NCBI GenBank assembly: GCA_964587835.1
Contig: CAZPMN010000052.1
Span: 1-10,973 of the forward strand
Direction of reading: 5' to 3'
DNA from: Erginobacter sp964587835
GTDB taxonomy: Bacteria > Auribacterota > Erginobacteria > Erginobacterales > Erginobacteraceae
DNA length: 10,973 bases
A program made the position numbers and the translations under genes. Under the pieces are notes generated by a model. That model did no database searches, was not told the DNA's origin, and saw nothing but the letters and a program-made list of their open reading frames with translations. Below are positions 1-6,555 of the stretch, one piece after another (the first letter of the stretch is position 1; each line of letters opens with the position of its first letter).

Positions 1-56
1 TTCTTTGTTGCTTTACCTCACCTTTCTGATTGTGTGCCTTTGGAGGCGCACATGTT

Positions 57-156
57 NNNNNNNNNNNNNNNNNNNNNNNNNNNNNNNNNNNNNNNNNNNN
101 NNNNNNNNNNNNNNNNNNNNNNNNNNNNNNNNNNNNNNNNNNNNNNNNNNNNNNNN
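57..156. other. assembly gap (100 N)
   Basis: Exactly 100 undetermined bases. This is the conventional placeholder for a scaffold join of unknown length, so the true distance between bases 1-56 and the rest is not known. The gap sits directly against a palindromic repeat array, which is a likely reason the assembly broke here. The 56 bases before it contain no gene. They end in a short imperfect inverted repeat (TGTGCCT/AGGCGCACA) followed by CACAT, possibly a degenerate copy of the repeats after the gap. Confidence 0.95.
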
Positions 157-391
157 GGACCCCGTTGGGGTCCGGGGATTAATCGTGCGATGTCGGAGAC
201 CCGGGGCGGTGCCCCGGGCTATGATGTAGCACCCCGTTGGGGTGCAGCCTGATAATTTCCGAACGATTTAATCCCCGGGGCGGTGCCCCGGGCTATGATG
301 TTGGACCCCGTTGGGGTCCGGGGATTAATCGTGCGATGTCGGAGACCCGGGGCGGTGACCCGGGCTATGATGTTGGACCCCGTTGGGGTCC
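157..391. repeat. modular palindromic repeat array, period 72-74 bases
   Basis: Two kinds of short hairpin alternate. Hairpin 1 (7-bp stem, GTT loop, GGACCCC/GGGGTCC) occurs at 157-173, 229-245, 303-319 and 375-391. Hairpin 2 (8-bp stem, GGT loop, CCCGGGGC/GCCCCGGG) occurs at 200-218, 274-292 and 346-364. The third copy of hairpin 2 has one mismatch, at 358. A linker reading CTATGATGT joins hairpin 2 to the next hairpin 1, and a spacer of about 26 bases joins hairpin 1 to hairpin 2. The copy at 229-245 carries a compensating change of a base pair (GC..GC instead of GG..CC), so the stem is conserved rather than the exact sequence. No protein-coding gene is apparent here. Confidence 0.85.
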
Positions 392-464
392 TATGAGGAT
401 GAGGACCTTGGTTATTTTCGGGGCCAAGCTTGATATTGGTTTATGAGGTGGATTTTCAGCTTTC

Positions 465-600
465 ACCCCAAAGGGGTAGCTTGTCCTGAGCGTAGCCGAA
501 GGGAAACATCATAGCCCGGCGTGAAACGCCGGGGCTGAACGGAAAAGCCTATTAATTCGCACCCTGAAAGGGTGCCACATCAAAACGGAAAATTATCTGA
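465..600. repeat. second palindromic repeat cluster, opposite orientation
   Basis: Copies of the same modular family as at 157-391, read on the other strand. They are a short hairpin ACCCC-AAA-GGGGT at 465-477, the linker ACATCATAG at about 507-515, a CCCGGCGT-GAA-ACGCCGGGG hairpin with one bulged base at 513-536, and a hairpin GCACCCT-GAA-AGGGTGC at 559-575 followed by CACATCA. The linker ACATCATAG is the reverse complement of CTATGATGT in the upstream array. The cluster ends only a few bases before the start of the AOR-family gene. Together with 157-391 it fills the gene-free stretch 1-606. The remainder (392-464) shows nothing I can identify. Confidence 0.75.
481..503. repeat. dispersed repeat TTGTCCTGAGCGTAGCCGAA-type
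   Basis: A 23-base element beginning TTGTCCTGAGCGTAGCCG and ending AAGGG. From memory, sequences of this form recur between genes in many environmental bacterial genomes. Here it lies between a degenerate hairpin 1 (465-477) and the ACATCATAG linker, where the other repeat units have a direct junction, so it looks inserted into a repeat unit. I know of no function for it. Confidence 0.55.
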
Positions 601-606
601 ACCTTG

Positions 607-2601
607 ATGAAGCAGCCATCTTCCAAGCAACCTGATTTCGGGGGATACGCGGGGAGGATTGTCCGGGTTGACCTGAGTCGGGGGAAGGTCGAGACGGAGG
701 AGACCTCCGGCTACCTGCCGGACTGGATCGGAGGGCGGGGACTGGGGGCGCGGATCGCCTGGGACGCGATCCCGGCGGGGACGGGGGCCTTCGACCCGGC
801 GGCGCCCCTGATGATCCTGACCGGGCCCCTGACCGGGACCGCCGCCCCCTTCTCCGGAAGGACCACGGTCTGCGGCCTGGCCCCCCAGTGCTGGCCCGAG
901 GAGTGGTACACCCATTCCTCTTTCGGCGGGCGGTGGGGGAGCGAACTGAAGTACGCCGGGTTCGACGGAATCGTGATCACCGGCCGGGCGAAGCAGCCGG
1001 TTTACTTGAGGATCGAGGACGGCCGGGCCGAGATCCGGGACGGGCGGGAACTCCAGGGCCTGGGCCTGATCGAGAAGCAGCAGAAGTTTCGCCGAGCCGA
1101 GGGGAAGGAGTGGCGGGTCTTCGCCATCGGGCCGGCCGGGGAGAACTTGAGCCGGATCGCGATCGGGGCCACCGAGACCGAGTCGGCCTCCGGCCAGGGC
1201 GGCTTTGGGGGAGTGATGGGGTCGAAGAACCTGCTGGCGGTGGCGGTCCGGGGCCGGCAGCCGCTTCCGATCGCCGACCCGCCACGCTTCGCCCGGATCT
1301 GCCGGTTGATCCGGGAGGAAGCCCACGGCTCCCACGGCTGGCCCCACCAGCCGAAACTTGACCCCGAGCTGGTCAAAAAGTACGGCCAGCGGTTCCAAGC
1401 CTGCACCGAGGGTTGCTCGCTGCGCTGCTACGACGCCCGCAGCTACCGTGCGGTCCCCGGGACCCTCTGCCCGCAGAAGATCTACTCCGGCCAGGTCGAC
1501 TGCATCGCCCAGCTCTTCCCCGGCCCGCCGGATACCTTTTACGATTGGAACCTCGGCTTCGAGGCCGGGTTCGAGATCGGCTGGATCTGCAACGACCTCG
1601 GCCTCAACCACTGGGAAATTCTGGTCGGGATGATCCCCTGGCTGCGGGGGTTGGCCGCCCGGGGGGAGCTGAAGAAAATCGATCAGCTTTCAATCGACTT
1701 CTCCTCCCCGGCTTTCTGGAAGGAGCTGCTGGAGAAGATCGCTTTCCGGCGGGGGGAGATGGGGGACGCCCTGGCTGAGGGGACCGTCCGGGCGGCTCAC
1801 CGCCTGGGGCTAGGACTCGACCTGGTCGACGGGTTATACCCGGCCCGGGGCTACGCCGGCCACTGGGACGGCCACGGCGACCGGATCAACAAGGTCTTCT
1901 TCCCCTTCTGGATCGTCTCGGCGCTGCAGTGGGCGCTCGACGTCCGCGACCCGATCTCCTCCGCCCACGGCTACGCCCAGAACGTGATGGGCTGGTCGCC
2001 CTACTGCTCGCCGGACCACGGCATCAGCTGGGAGCGGATCGCCGAGGTGGCCTCCCGGGTTTACGGAACAAAGGAAGCCGCCCATCCCTTAAGCGGATAC
2101 CGGGCCAAGGAGATCCCGGCGGTCTTCCATATGACCCGCTCGGTGATCAAGGACTCCCTGCCCCTGGGCGACCAGGTCTTCCCCCGGATCTACTCGAAGA
2201 AGACAGCGGACAACTTCGCCCGAGCGGGGGATATGGAGGGGCCGTCCTTCGAATACCACCTCTTGACCGCCGCCACCGGGATCGGGTGGTCGGAGGCCGA
2301 GTTCGATGCGGCGGCCCGGCGGGTCCTCCACCTGGACCGGGCGATCCTGGCCCGGAACTTCGGGCGGGGACGGAAGGAGGACGAGGCAGTCATCCCCTAC
2401 TTCGCCCGGCCGGAGACCCTGGTTAACCCCTTGATCGGAGAGCGGGCGAGCCTCGATCCGGCGAAGTTCCGGATGCTGCTCGGGAAGGTATATGCCCGCC
2501 TGGGGTGGGGGGACAACGGCCGGCCCACCGCGGAGACGCTGCAAAGCTGCGGGCTGGGGTTTGTGCAAGGCACCGTGCCTGGTGAACCAGAAAAGACCTA
2601 A
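607..2601 (+). CDS. aldehyde:ferredoxin oxidoreductase family protein (W/Mo-pterin enzyme), divergent
   Basis: A 664-residue protein close to the usual AOR-family length (about 600-700). The N-terminal cofactor-binding domain is clear: GYAGRIVRVDLSRGKV near residue 13, GGRGLGARIAW near 42, LTGPLTGTAAPFSGR near 70, FGGRWGSELKYAGFDGIVI near 100, IGPAGEN near 176 and GGFGGVMGSKNLLAVAVRG near 199. Family members bind a bis-molybdopterin tungsten or molybdenum centre plus one [4Fe-4S] cluster and oxidise aldehydes or related substrates with ferredoxin. Cluster ligands would be Cys266, Cys270 and Cys274 (C-x3-C-x3-C rather than the common C-x2-C-x3-C). At the fourth ligand position, in DSLPLGDQVFP, there is Gly521 where cysteine is usual. 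The substrate cannot be told from sequence. There is no signal peptide, so it is probably cytoplasmic. ATG at 607 is chosen over TTG at 604. Neither has a good Shine-Dalgarno sequence, and the leader consists of repeat DNA. The downstream neighbours are an FmdE-domain protein and an ABC importer. Confidence 0.9.
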   Translation: MKQPSSKQPDFGGYAGRIVRVDLSRGKVETEETSGYLPDWIGGRGLGARIAWDAIPAGTGAFDPAAPLMILTGPLTGTAAPFSGRTTVCGLAPQCWPEEWYTHSSFGGRWGSELKYAGFDGIVITGRAKQPVYLRIEDGRAEIRDGRELQGLGLIEKQQKFRRAEGKEWRVFAIGPAGENLSRIAIGATETESASGQGGFGGVMGSKNLLAVAVRGRQPLPIADPPRFARICRLIREEAHGSHGWPHQPKLDPELVKKYGQRFQACTEGCSLRCYDARSYRAVPGTLCPQKIYSGQVDCIAQLFPGPPDTFYDWNLGFEAGFEIGWICNDLGLNHWEILVGMIPWLRGLAARGELKKIDQLSIDFSSPAFWKELLEKIAFRRGEMGDALAEGTVRAAHRLGLGLDLVDGLYPARGYAGHWDGHGDRINKVFFPFWIVSALQWALDVRDPISSAHGYAQNVMGWSPYCSPDHGISWERIAEVASRVYGTKEAAHPLSGYRAKEIPAVFHMTRSVIKDSLPLGDQVFPRIYSKKTADNFARAGDMEGPSFEYHLLTAATGIGWSEAEFDAAARRVLHLDRAILARNFGRGRKEDEAVIPYFARPETLVNPLIGERASLDPAKFRMLLGKVYARLGWGDNGRPTAETLQSCGLGFVQGTVPGEPEKT

Positions 2602-2740
2602 GCCCGATTATTCATCATCATTTCAATTCGGCATAACTTGTAGAGATTGCTTCGCCGGCGCGGGGGGTCCTGGGCGGGGCCCGGAGAACGCGGGGCTGGC
2701 CGAAGAAGCTTCTTCTCCCGGAAAGTTTTTTCCAAATCTT

Positions 2741-2785
2741 CTTGCGCACGCTCGATATATTTTCGTATATATATCGGCTTGCGCA
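2741..2785 (+). promoter_or_regulatory. candidate promoter/operator of the FmdE-ABC operon
   Basis: The 209-base gap between the AOR-like gene and the FmdE gene contains an AT-rich island in GC-rich surroundings. Two direct copies of CTTGCGCA (2741-2748 and 2778-2785) flank an inverted repeat CGATATAT/ATATATCG (2753-2760 and 2769-2776). TTGCGC at 2742 and TATATA near 2766 could act as -35 and -10 elements with a spacer of about 18 bases. The symmetry would suit a dimeric regulator. The rest of the gap holds a GAAGAAG/CTTCTTC palindrome at 2702-2715 and a G-rich stretch. I see no convincing terminator for the AOR-like gene. This is inference from layout only. Confidence 0.35.
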
Positions 2786-2810
2786 AATTCAGGGAAGAGG
2801 AGATATGGAT

Positions 2811-3680
2811 ATGAAGAAGATTATCCGGCTGGCGGTTTTCCTGGGAGCGGTCGGGGCGGGGGGAGTATTCGCCGAGGGGGAGGAGTTACGAGTCCAGGGG
2901 GTGAACAGTTTCATCGAGACCGGGGTTGACCTGCCCGACACCAGGCCGGCCTGGTATGCCCCGATGCTGAATCAACCCCACGCCCCCACCTTCGAGATCC
3001 TGGCCACCCGGGGAACCCAGGGCCGCTACTACGACTACACCTATGCGGTCGGTCTGAAGGAGATCATCAAGTTCCACGGGCACGACTGCGAGGGACTGAC
3101 CCACGCCGCCTGCTGCTGCCAGGTCGCCTTCGATATCCTCTTCCCGGACGGAATCATCGATCGCAGCGTCCTGCGGGGGATCAGCGGTCCCTCCCCCTGC
3201 TGGAGCGATGTGGTCGCCTTTCTTACCGGGGCGCGGATACAGTACGGCAATCTGGGCTTCTTTCGGAACAGCGATTACGGTCATGCCATCCTCCTCTACC
3301 GCGAAGACACCAAGACGGCGGTCCTGGCCACCTGGAAGAAGGGGATCAACAATATCACGGGGGAGCCGGTAGTCCTCGATGAGGAGATCACCTGGGAGCC
3401 GGAGGTCGATATGGACGAGGTGAGGGAGTTGAAGCGGGCGGTCAAGGGTCGGAAGGAAGCGCTCCCCTGCCAGGTAGACCTGATGCGCTACTGGCAGTGG
3501 AAACACATCAACGACATTCTCTCCCGTCCCCTGGAGGAAAGTTACCAGGCCAAGGTGATCGCAGAATTCAAATGGGACGAGTGGATCGACCCGGCGAAAC
3601 AGATCCCGGCCCCGCACGCGCGGGGAGATATCAAGCTGAAGAATCACCGGTACCGGGCGGCTCCGGTCGCGACCGAATAA
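2811..3680 (+). CDS. exported FmdE-domain protein
   Basis: A 289-residue protein with an N-terminal signal peptide (MKKIIRLAVFLGAVGAGGVFA, likely cut after Ala21), so it should act outside the cytoplasm. The central region matches the FmdE family, named after subunit E of molybdenum formylmethanofuran dehydrogenase: FHGHDCEGL at residues 88-96, a CCC run at 101-103, and PCWSDVVAFLTGARIQYGN at about 129-147. The His-x-His-x-Cys and the cysteines are plausible metal ligands. The Cys-rich C-terminal zinc finger of some FmdE proteins is absent. Beyond residue 200 the sequence is charged and has no domain I know. ATG 2811 is preferred to ATG 2805 because GAGGAG at 2797-2802 lies 8 bases from the former and 2 from the latter. 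The next gene starts 16 bases downstream, and co-transcription with the ABC importer is likely. Its biochemical role is not established; metal, metal-cofactor or ligand binding is inferred. Confidence 0.8.
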   Translation: MKKIIRLAVFLGAVGAGGVFAEGEELRVQGVNSFIETGVDLPDTRPAWYAPMLNQPHAPTFEILATRGTQGRYYDYTYAVGLKEIIKFHGHDCEGLTHAACCCQVAFDILFPDGIIDRSVLRGISGPSPCWSDVVAFLTGARIQYGNLGFFRNSDYGHAILLYREDTKTAVLATWKKGINNITGEPVVLDEEITWEPEVDMDEVRELKRAVKGRKEALPCQVDLMRYWQWKHINDILSRPLEESYQAKVIAEFKWDEWIDPAKQIPAPHARGDIKLKNHRYRAAPVATE

Positions 3681-3696
3681 TTCGGAGATAGCCGAT

Positions 3697-4722
3697 ATGA
3701 GAAGACACCTCCTGGCCGCCTCATTCCTGGCCGCCGCTCTCCTGGCCGGCCGGGGCGCAAATGGAGAAACGATAACGCCGGCGGCCGGGCCGAAAACGGT
3801 CCCGCTGCGGATCGCGGTGGAATACTGCAACCACGCGGCCGGGTTCTACCTGGCCCGGGAGAAAGGCTGGCCGGAGGAAGCCGGGCTGGAGGTGGAAACC
3901 TACGAGGCCTACGCCACCGGGATGGCCCTGGCGGCCGCGCTGGCGAGGGGGGAGCTCAACGCCGCCTACCTCTGCCTGGTCCCGGCGATCACCGCCTACG
4001 CCAACGCCGCCGTTCCCATCCGGATCGTGGCCGGGACCCACCGCGACGGCTACGGCCTGGTAGTCGATCCGGAGAAGGTCAGAGACGTTAAGGACCTGGA
4101 GAAGCCGGTGGTCCGGATCGGCTGCGTCCGGGAGGGGGGGGCGGTCGATGTGGTGATGAGAAAACTGATCGACACCCGGGGAATGGACCGTGATTCGATT
4201 CTCCCCCGCATCGCCCGGATGAACCCGGCCCAGCTGGTTATCTCGCTGCAGACCGGCCGGCTCGACGCAGTCTTCCTCCCCGAACATTACGCGACGATGG
4301 CCGAATCGCTGGGGTTTAAGATGCTCCTCGAAAGCCGGGAGGTCTGGCCGGCGATGCCGGGGTCGGTTCTGGCGGTACGGAAACAGCTCCTGGACGAGCA
4401 CCCGGAGACGGTGGAGAAGCTGGTCAGGGTCTCCCGGAAGGCGGCCGGCTGGATCAACCGGAATCCCGGCCCGGCGGCCGAGATCGTGGCGGCGGTCTTT
4501 GCCCCGGGGGGCGAGAGCGCCTCTCCCCCCGAGGCGGCCCGGGCCGCCGGGGAACTGACCCCCTCGGCGGCGACGATGGCCCGCTCGATGGCCCGGCTCG
4601 ATTACCGCGACGGCCTCGAGACGGCTGACGTCCAGGCGGTGATCGACTACCTGGCCGCCCTTGGTTACATCCCGCGGAGTTTCCCGGCGGAAGAGATCCT
4701 GGATTTGAGGTTCTTAAGGTGA
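3697..4722 (+). CDS. ABC transporter solute-binding protein, NMT1/TauA/SsuA type
   Basis: A 341-residue protein. It has a signal peptide in residues 1-23 (hydrophobic run LLAASFLAAALLAG, possible cut after ANG) and no lipobox cysteine, so it is probably a free periplasmic protein. The mature part has the signature of nitrate/sulfonate/thiamine-precursor binding proteins: LRIAVEYCNHAAGFYLAREK, then KGWPEEAGLEVETYE, an ALARGELNAAYLCLVPAI segment that normally lines the ligand site, and PIRIVAGTHRDGYGLVV. Such proteins deliver small ligands (sulfonates, nitrate, pyrimidine precursors and others) to an inner-membrane permease. The ligand here cannot be named. GGAG at 3684-3687 lies 9 bases from the ATG. 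The gene overlaps the permease start by 4 bases (GTGA), which indicates translational coupling. Confidence 0.85.
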   Translation: MRRHLLAASFLAAALLAGRGANGETITPAAGPKTVPLRIAVEYCNHAAGFYLAREKGWPEEAGLEVETYEAYATGMALAAALARGELNAAYLCLVPAITAYANAAVPIRIVAGTHRDGYGLVVDPEKVRDVKDLEKPVVRIGCVREGGAVDVVMRKLIDTRGMDRDSILPRIARMNPAQLVISLQTGRLDAVFLPEHYATMAESLGFKMLLESREVWPAMPGSVLAVRKQLLDEHPETVEKLVRVSRKAAGWINRNPGPAAEIVAAVFAPGGESASPPEAARAAGELTPSAATMARSMARLDYRDGLETADVQAVIDYLAALGYIPRSFPAEEILDLRFLR

Positions 4723-5510
4723 AGAAGAACCGGTCGTGGTCCCGAGTCGCCGGGGGGCTGATCCCGGTGGCGGTCTTCCTCCTGGCCTGGGAGGCGGCGG
4801 CCAGGTTCTCCCTCCTTCCCGGCCGGCTCTTCTTTCCCCCCTTCACCACGGTGATGGGGAGGTTCTACCAGCTGGTCGCAGACGGGGTGCTCCTCCCCCA
4901 CTTCTTCAAGAGCCTGATCCGGGTCCTGATCGGCTTCACGCTGGGCTCGTCGGCCGGCCTGGTGGTCGGCTTCGCGATGGGCTGGAACCGGCTGGTCCAC
5001 CGCTCCTTCCACCCGATCTTCAGCCTCCTCTACCCGATTCCGGCCCTGGGCTGGCTGCCGATCCTGATGATCTGGTTCGGGATCGGGGAGCTCCTCCCGA
5101 TCACCATCATCTTCATCTGCTCCTTCTTCCCCGTCCTTTACAACACGGTCACCGGGGTGCGGGGGGTCGATCCGGCCTTGATCCGGGCGGCCCGGACTCT
5201 GGGGGCGGGCCGCCGCAAGCTCCTGACCACGATCGTTCTCCCCCTGGCCCTCCCCAACATTTTCACCGGTTTTCGGTTGGAGGCGGGGATGGCCTGGCGG
5301 GTGATCATCGCTGCCGAAATGGTGGCGATCCCGACCGGGATCGGGGCGCTGCTGATGCGGGCGGAGAGCCTGCTCAGGCTCGACATCATCATCGTCTGCC
5401 TGATGGTCCTGGCGGTGATGTGCTTCTCATTTGAACGGATCTTCATCATCCTCGAGCGCAGGTTCACCGGAGCCTGGCGGAGTTCCGCCGGCCACAACCC
5501 CTACCTGTGA
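4719..5510 (+). CDS. ABC transporter permease, TauC/SsuC type
   Basis: A 263-residue inner-membrane protein with about six hydrophobic segments, the family's usual size. The first is LIPVAVFLLAWEAAARF. The segment YPIPALGWLPILMIWFGIG is typical of this family. The cytoplasmic EAA coupling loop that docks on the ATPase is visible around residues 156-176 (RAARTLGAGRRKLLTTIVLP). The gene starts with GTG inside the TGA stop region of the binding-protein gene and has GAGG at 4707-4710, 8 bases upstream. The ATPase gene begins one base after its stop. With its neighbours it forms a complete importer. The ligand is unknown. Confidence 0.88.
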   Translation: MKKNRSWSRVAGGLIPVAVFLLAWEAAARFSLLPGRLFFPPFTTVMGRFYQLVADGVLLPHFFKSLIRVLIGFTLGSSAGLVVGFAMGWNRLVHRSFHPIFSLLYPIPALGWLPILMIWFGIGELLPITIIFICSFFPVLYNTVTGVRGVDPALIRAARTLGAGRRKLLTTIVLPLALPNIFTGFRLEAGMAWRVIIAAEMVAIPTGIGALLMRAESLLRLDIIIVCLMVLAVMCFSFERIFIILERRFTGAWRSSAGHNPYL

Positions 5511-5511
5511 G

Positions 5512-6555
5512 ATGCCCGCGATCGAACTGAAAGGCGTCGCCAACCAGATCTGCCGGGGGATCACCCTGACCGTCCCCAACCGGGAGTTGCTGGTCCTGCT
5601 CGGGCCGGTGGGGGCGGGGAAGACGACGCTGCTCAACATCATCGCCGGGCTGGTCCCTTACCGGGGTTCGGTCCTCTTCGACGGCCGGACCATCGACGCC
5701 GTCCCGGTTGCCCAACGCCAGATCGGCTACCTCTTCCAGAACCTCCTTCTCTTCCCCCACCTGACCGTGGAGGAGAACGTGGTTTACGGGCTGAAGGTCC
5801 GTTCCGCCCCGGCCGGGAAGATCGGGCAGCGGAAGGACTTCCTGATGGAGTTCTTTGGACTCGAAGACCTGGCCCGCCGCTACCCGCCCGACCTGAGCGG
5901 GGGAGAGAAGCAGCGGGTGGCCCTGGCCCGGGCGTTGGGGCCCGAGCCGGAGGTCCTCCTCCTCGACGAACCCTTCTCCAACCTCGACTACAAGACCACC
6001 AAATACCTGCGGCTGGAGCTAAAGAGGCTCCAGCGGGAACTGAAGATCACCACCGTCTACGTCACCCACGACCAGTTCGAGGCGGAGGAGCTGGCCGACT
6101 CCATCGCCGTTCTCCACCAGGGCAGGTTGGTCCAGGCAGGGACGGCGGAGGAGATTTTCTTCCACCCCGCCGACGACGCGGTCGCCGACTTCATCGGGCG
6201 GCCGAACATCCTCGATTGCCAGAACTCCCGGGTCCTGGGCGGGGGACTGGTCGAGGTCGTCTGCTCCGGGGCTCGAATCGTCGTCCCCCACCACGGCGGG
6301 CCGATTAGGAAAATCGCCGTCTTCCCCCGGGATATTTACGTCTCCCCCGAGCAGCCGCCGGGGCCGGAGATCAACCGCTTCCCGGCCCGGATCACCAAGA
6401 TCCGCCCCGCCGGCTCCCTGGTCGCCCTAACCCTGAAACTGGGAGAGAATACCCTGGTCAGTGAGGTCCCCCGGGCCCTCTTCGACACCCTGGGGGTGGA
6501 GGAGGGATCGGCGGTCTTCCTGATCCTGAAGTTCCGCTGGATCCGGGTCTGCTGA
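5512..6555 (+). CDS. ABC transporter ATPase with C-terminal TOBE-like domain
   Basis: A 347-residue cytoplasmic ATPase that powers the importer. All nucleotide-binding motifs are intact: Walker A GPVGAGKT (31-38), Q-loop Gln76 in YLFQN, signature LSGGEKQR (128-135), Walker B VLLLDEP (148-154) and the H-loop His186 in YVTHD. The roughly 110-residue tail from about residue 235 (for example IAVFPRDIYVSP, then FPARITKIRPAGSLVALTLK) looks like a TOBE-type regulatory domain. Such domains occur in molybdate, tungstate, sulfate and spermidine importers and can bind oxyanions in some of them. ATPases normally paired with TauA/TauC-like subunits are shorter (about 250-270 residues) and lack it. ATG 5512 follows the permease stop by one base. 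Its stop codon lies at the edge of a long palindrome. Confidence 0.9.
   Translation: MPAIELKGVANQICRGITLTVPNRELLVLLGPVGAGKTTLLNIIAGLVPYRGSVLFDGRTIDAVPVAQRQIGYLFQNLLLFPHLTVEENVVYGLKVRSAPAGKIGQRKDFLMEFFGLEDLARRYPPDLSGGEKQRVALARALGPEPEVLLLDEPFSNLDYKTTKYLRLELKRLQRELKITTVYVTHDQFEAEELADSIAVLHQGRLVQAGTAEEIFFHPADDAVADFIGRPNILDCQNSRVLGGGLVEVVCSGARIVVPHHGGPIRKIAVFPRDIYVSPEQPPGPEINRFPARITKIRPAGSLVALTLKLGENTLVSEVPRALFDTLGVEEGSAVFLILKFRWIRVC

Noticed and set aside
157..391. CRISPR array
   Set aside because: The repeats are nested hairpins and the intervening sequence recurs (identical at 174-199 and 320-345), so there are no unique spacers. No cas genes are nearby.
5..446. Open frames through the repeat array and the N gap
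   Set aside because: They cross undetermined bases and consist of translated hairpin repeats; there is no recognisable protein or ribosome binding site.
580..1611. Long minus-strand open frame opposite the AOR-like gene
   Set aside because: It is an antisense frame produced by high GC content; it reads as Pro/Gly/Arg-rich low-complexity sequence, while the + strand matches a known family over its whole length.
2656..2684. Possible G-quadruplex in the G-rich stretch after the AOR-like gene
   Set aside because: Runs of three or more G are too few and unevenly spaced for a convincing four-tract motif; local GC bias explains it.
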